64,000 nt of DNA, from NCBI GenBank assembly GCA_038253885.1, contig JBBSGP010000010.1, positions 25,715 through 89,714 of the forward strand, read 5' to 3'. Positions 62,909 through 64,000 of the stretch are shown here, in pieces. The position numbers and the translations under genes are program-made. A model generated the notes under the pieces. That model saw only the letters and a list, made by a program, of their open reading frames with translations. It had not been told where the DNA came from and did no database searches. Positions within the stretch are counted from its first letter, which is position 1, and each line of letters opens with the position of its first letter. This stretch comes from JALZAQ01 sp038253885. Lineage in GTDB: Bacteria > Gemmatimonadota > Gemmatimonadetes > Gemmatimonadales > Gemmatimonadaceae.

Positions 62909-64000
62909 TCAGCCCTCCTTGGTGCTTGGCGCGGGCGGGATGAACGTGTTGGGCGTGGTCGCCGACGAGCTCAGGGCGCGGGGCGACTGGTAGCCGGCTC
63001 CTGACGCGGGTCGGCCAACCGGGGTGTCGGGAGATGCATCGCGCGGCTGGGACGAAGCACCGGTGCGAGCGAGCAGCTCCTTCATCCCTCCGATGGCGCC
63101 CATGATGCCCATCGCCTCAACCGGTAGGAACACCGTGCTGCCTTTCCCCTGGGTGATCGAAGGGAGCGCCTCCAGATACTTGAGGCCGAGCAGGTACATC
63201 GCGGCTTCGCCCTGAGGAAGCGCGGCAGCGATCCTCTCGATCGTCTGTGCCTCCGCGTCGGCCATGGCGAGACGAGCCTCAGCCAGGCCCCGGGCACGCT
63301 GCACCGCGGCGTTCGCTTCCCCCTCGGCCCGCGTGATCTGCGACTCGCGCACGCCCTCGGCCTCGAGGATCGCCGCCCGCTTGCTCGCCTCGGCATTGGT
63401 GACGGCGGCGCGCCGCTCGCGCTCGGCGCGCATCTGGAGCTCCATCGACTGCTGGATGTCACGCGGTGGCTCGATGGCCTGCAGCTCGACGCGCGTGACG
63501 TCCACCCCCCACCCGATCGACGCCTCTTCGATCACTTCGCGCATCCGCTTGTTGATCATGTCGCGGCTGGCCAGCGTCTGGTCGAGCTCGATGTCGCCGA
63601 CGATGTTGCGCAGCGTGGTGCGGGTCAGCGTTTCGAGGGCGAACGGCAGGTTCTGAATCGCGTACGTGGCTTTCTGAGGATCGGCCACGCGATAATACAG
63701 AACGGCGTCGATGTCGATCGTGACGTTGTCCTTGGTGATCACCGGCTGGCTGGGAAAGCTCAGCACCTGCTCCCGGAGGTCGATGCGGGGTGTCGAGCCC
63801 GACGTCACACGCTTCACTCCACTCAGGTCGGACTCGAAGTACCGGACGTCGATGGTCCGCGGTGCTTCCATGAACGGAATGAGGATGTTCAGTCCCGATC
63901 GCGCCACACGGTTGAAGCGGCCCCACCGCTCGATCACCATGACTTCGGCTTGGCCGATGATCTTGATCGACCTGGTGAGGACCAGCAATCCGAACATCGC
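62909..64000 (-). CDS. SPFH/band 7 (stomatin-like) membrane protein, 5' truncated
   Basis: 363 codons visible; the gene reaches the right edge. RSIKIIGQAEVMVIERWGRFNRV is the band-7 start (the membrane helix lies mostly off the window). A stretch of ~30 residues (around 55-85, SDLSGVKRVTSGSTPRID) between the first strands is an addition relative to short stomatins. The body has VEEASIGWGVDVTRVELQAIEPP, then a long coiled-coil of Ala/Glu/Arg repeats (AEASKRAAILEAEGVRESQ) and a C-terminal tail. QmcA/HflK-like: oligomeric membrane scaffolding. Confidence 0.85.
   Translation of the reverse strand, partial: AMFGLLVLTRSIKIIGQAEVMVIERWGRFNRVARSGLNILIPFMEAPRTIDVRYFESDLSGVKRVTSGSTPRIDLREQVLSFPSQPVITKDNVTIDIDAVLYYRVADPQKATYAIQNLPFALETLTRTTLRNIVGDIELDQTLASRDMINKRMREVIEEASIGWGVDVTRVELQAIEPPRDIQQSMELQMRAERERRAAVTNAEASKRAAILEAEGVRESQITRAEGEANAAVQRARGLAEARLAMADAEAQTIERIAAALPQGEAAMYLLGLKYLEALPSITQGKGSTVFLPVEAMGIMGAIGGMKELLARTGASSQPRDASPDTPVGRPASGAGYQSPRALSSSATTPNTFIPPAPSTKEG

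Overview
This 64 kb window is GC-rich chromosomal DNA from a diderm, LPS-making, respiring bacterium. It carries a Kdo synthesis and LPS export block, a complete 14-subunit complex I, futalosine-pathway menaquinone genes, sigma-54, many GTG/TTG starts, and HAF-repeat/BIG2 surface lipoproteins. I infer Gemmatimonadota or a close relative; this is family-level pattern recognition, not a database result. No rRNA, CRISPR, phage or insertion sequence is visible.

Layout. 1-908: end of carA. 999-1331: HU protein with a strong promoter and a terminator. 1429-3097: moaD-moaE-moaA. 3186-4115: malate dehydrogenase, convergent with dcd (4155-4709). 4915-19342: nuoA-N behind a strong promoter with a Rex-like palindrome. 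19388-27557: phosphohexomutase, a UPF0182 membrane protein, carbamate kinase, sucC-sucD, an EIIA-CBS protein and ndk. 27661-33610: DUF177-rpmF-plsX-fabH-fabD-fabG-acpP-fabF. 33615-39086: mqnE-mqnA-mqnC, a PurE-like protein, ispF, xerD-like recombinase and trpG/pabA. 39080-50181: an outer-membrane-type protein, kdsB-pyrG-kdsA-kdsC-kdsD-lptC-lptA-like-lptB-rpoN. 50201-56479: envelope glycan genes (two GT2, one GT4, a flippase-like membrane protein, a YfhO-type protein). 56479-57324: dapF.

At 57463-57490, in a short AT-rich gap, lies a sequence with the two-arm architecture of a chromosome-dimer-resolution site (dif). Left of it essentially every gene is on the + strand (dcd is the exception). 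Right of it nearly every gene is on the - strand: a TPR membrane protein, tRNA-Arg(CCT), an arylsulfotransferase-like lipoprotein, a BIG2/HAF lipoprotein, a small zinc-ribbon protein and an SPFH protein; one small lipoprotein at 58666 is on the + strand. This orientation switch is what two converging leading-strand replichores should give, so I infer that the window spans the replication terminus. It also carries a gene for a possible recombinase partner (37571-38491).

How the genes work together: the window joins energy metabolism (NADH to menaquinone via complex I, menaquinone precursors, malate dehydrogenase, succinyl-CoA synthetase) to envelope building (fatty acids, Kdo, LPS transport, glycosyltransferases, diaminopimelate). 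Most genes touch or overlap by 1-4 bases, so translation is strongly coupled in long operons.
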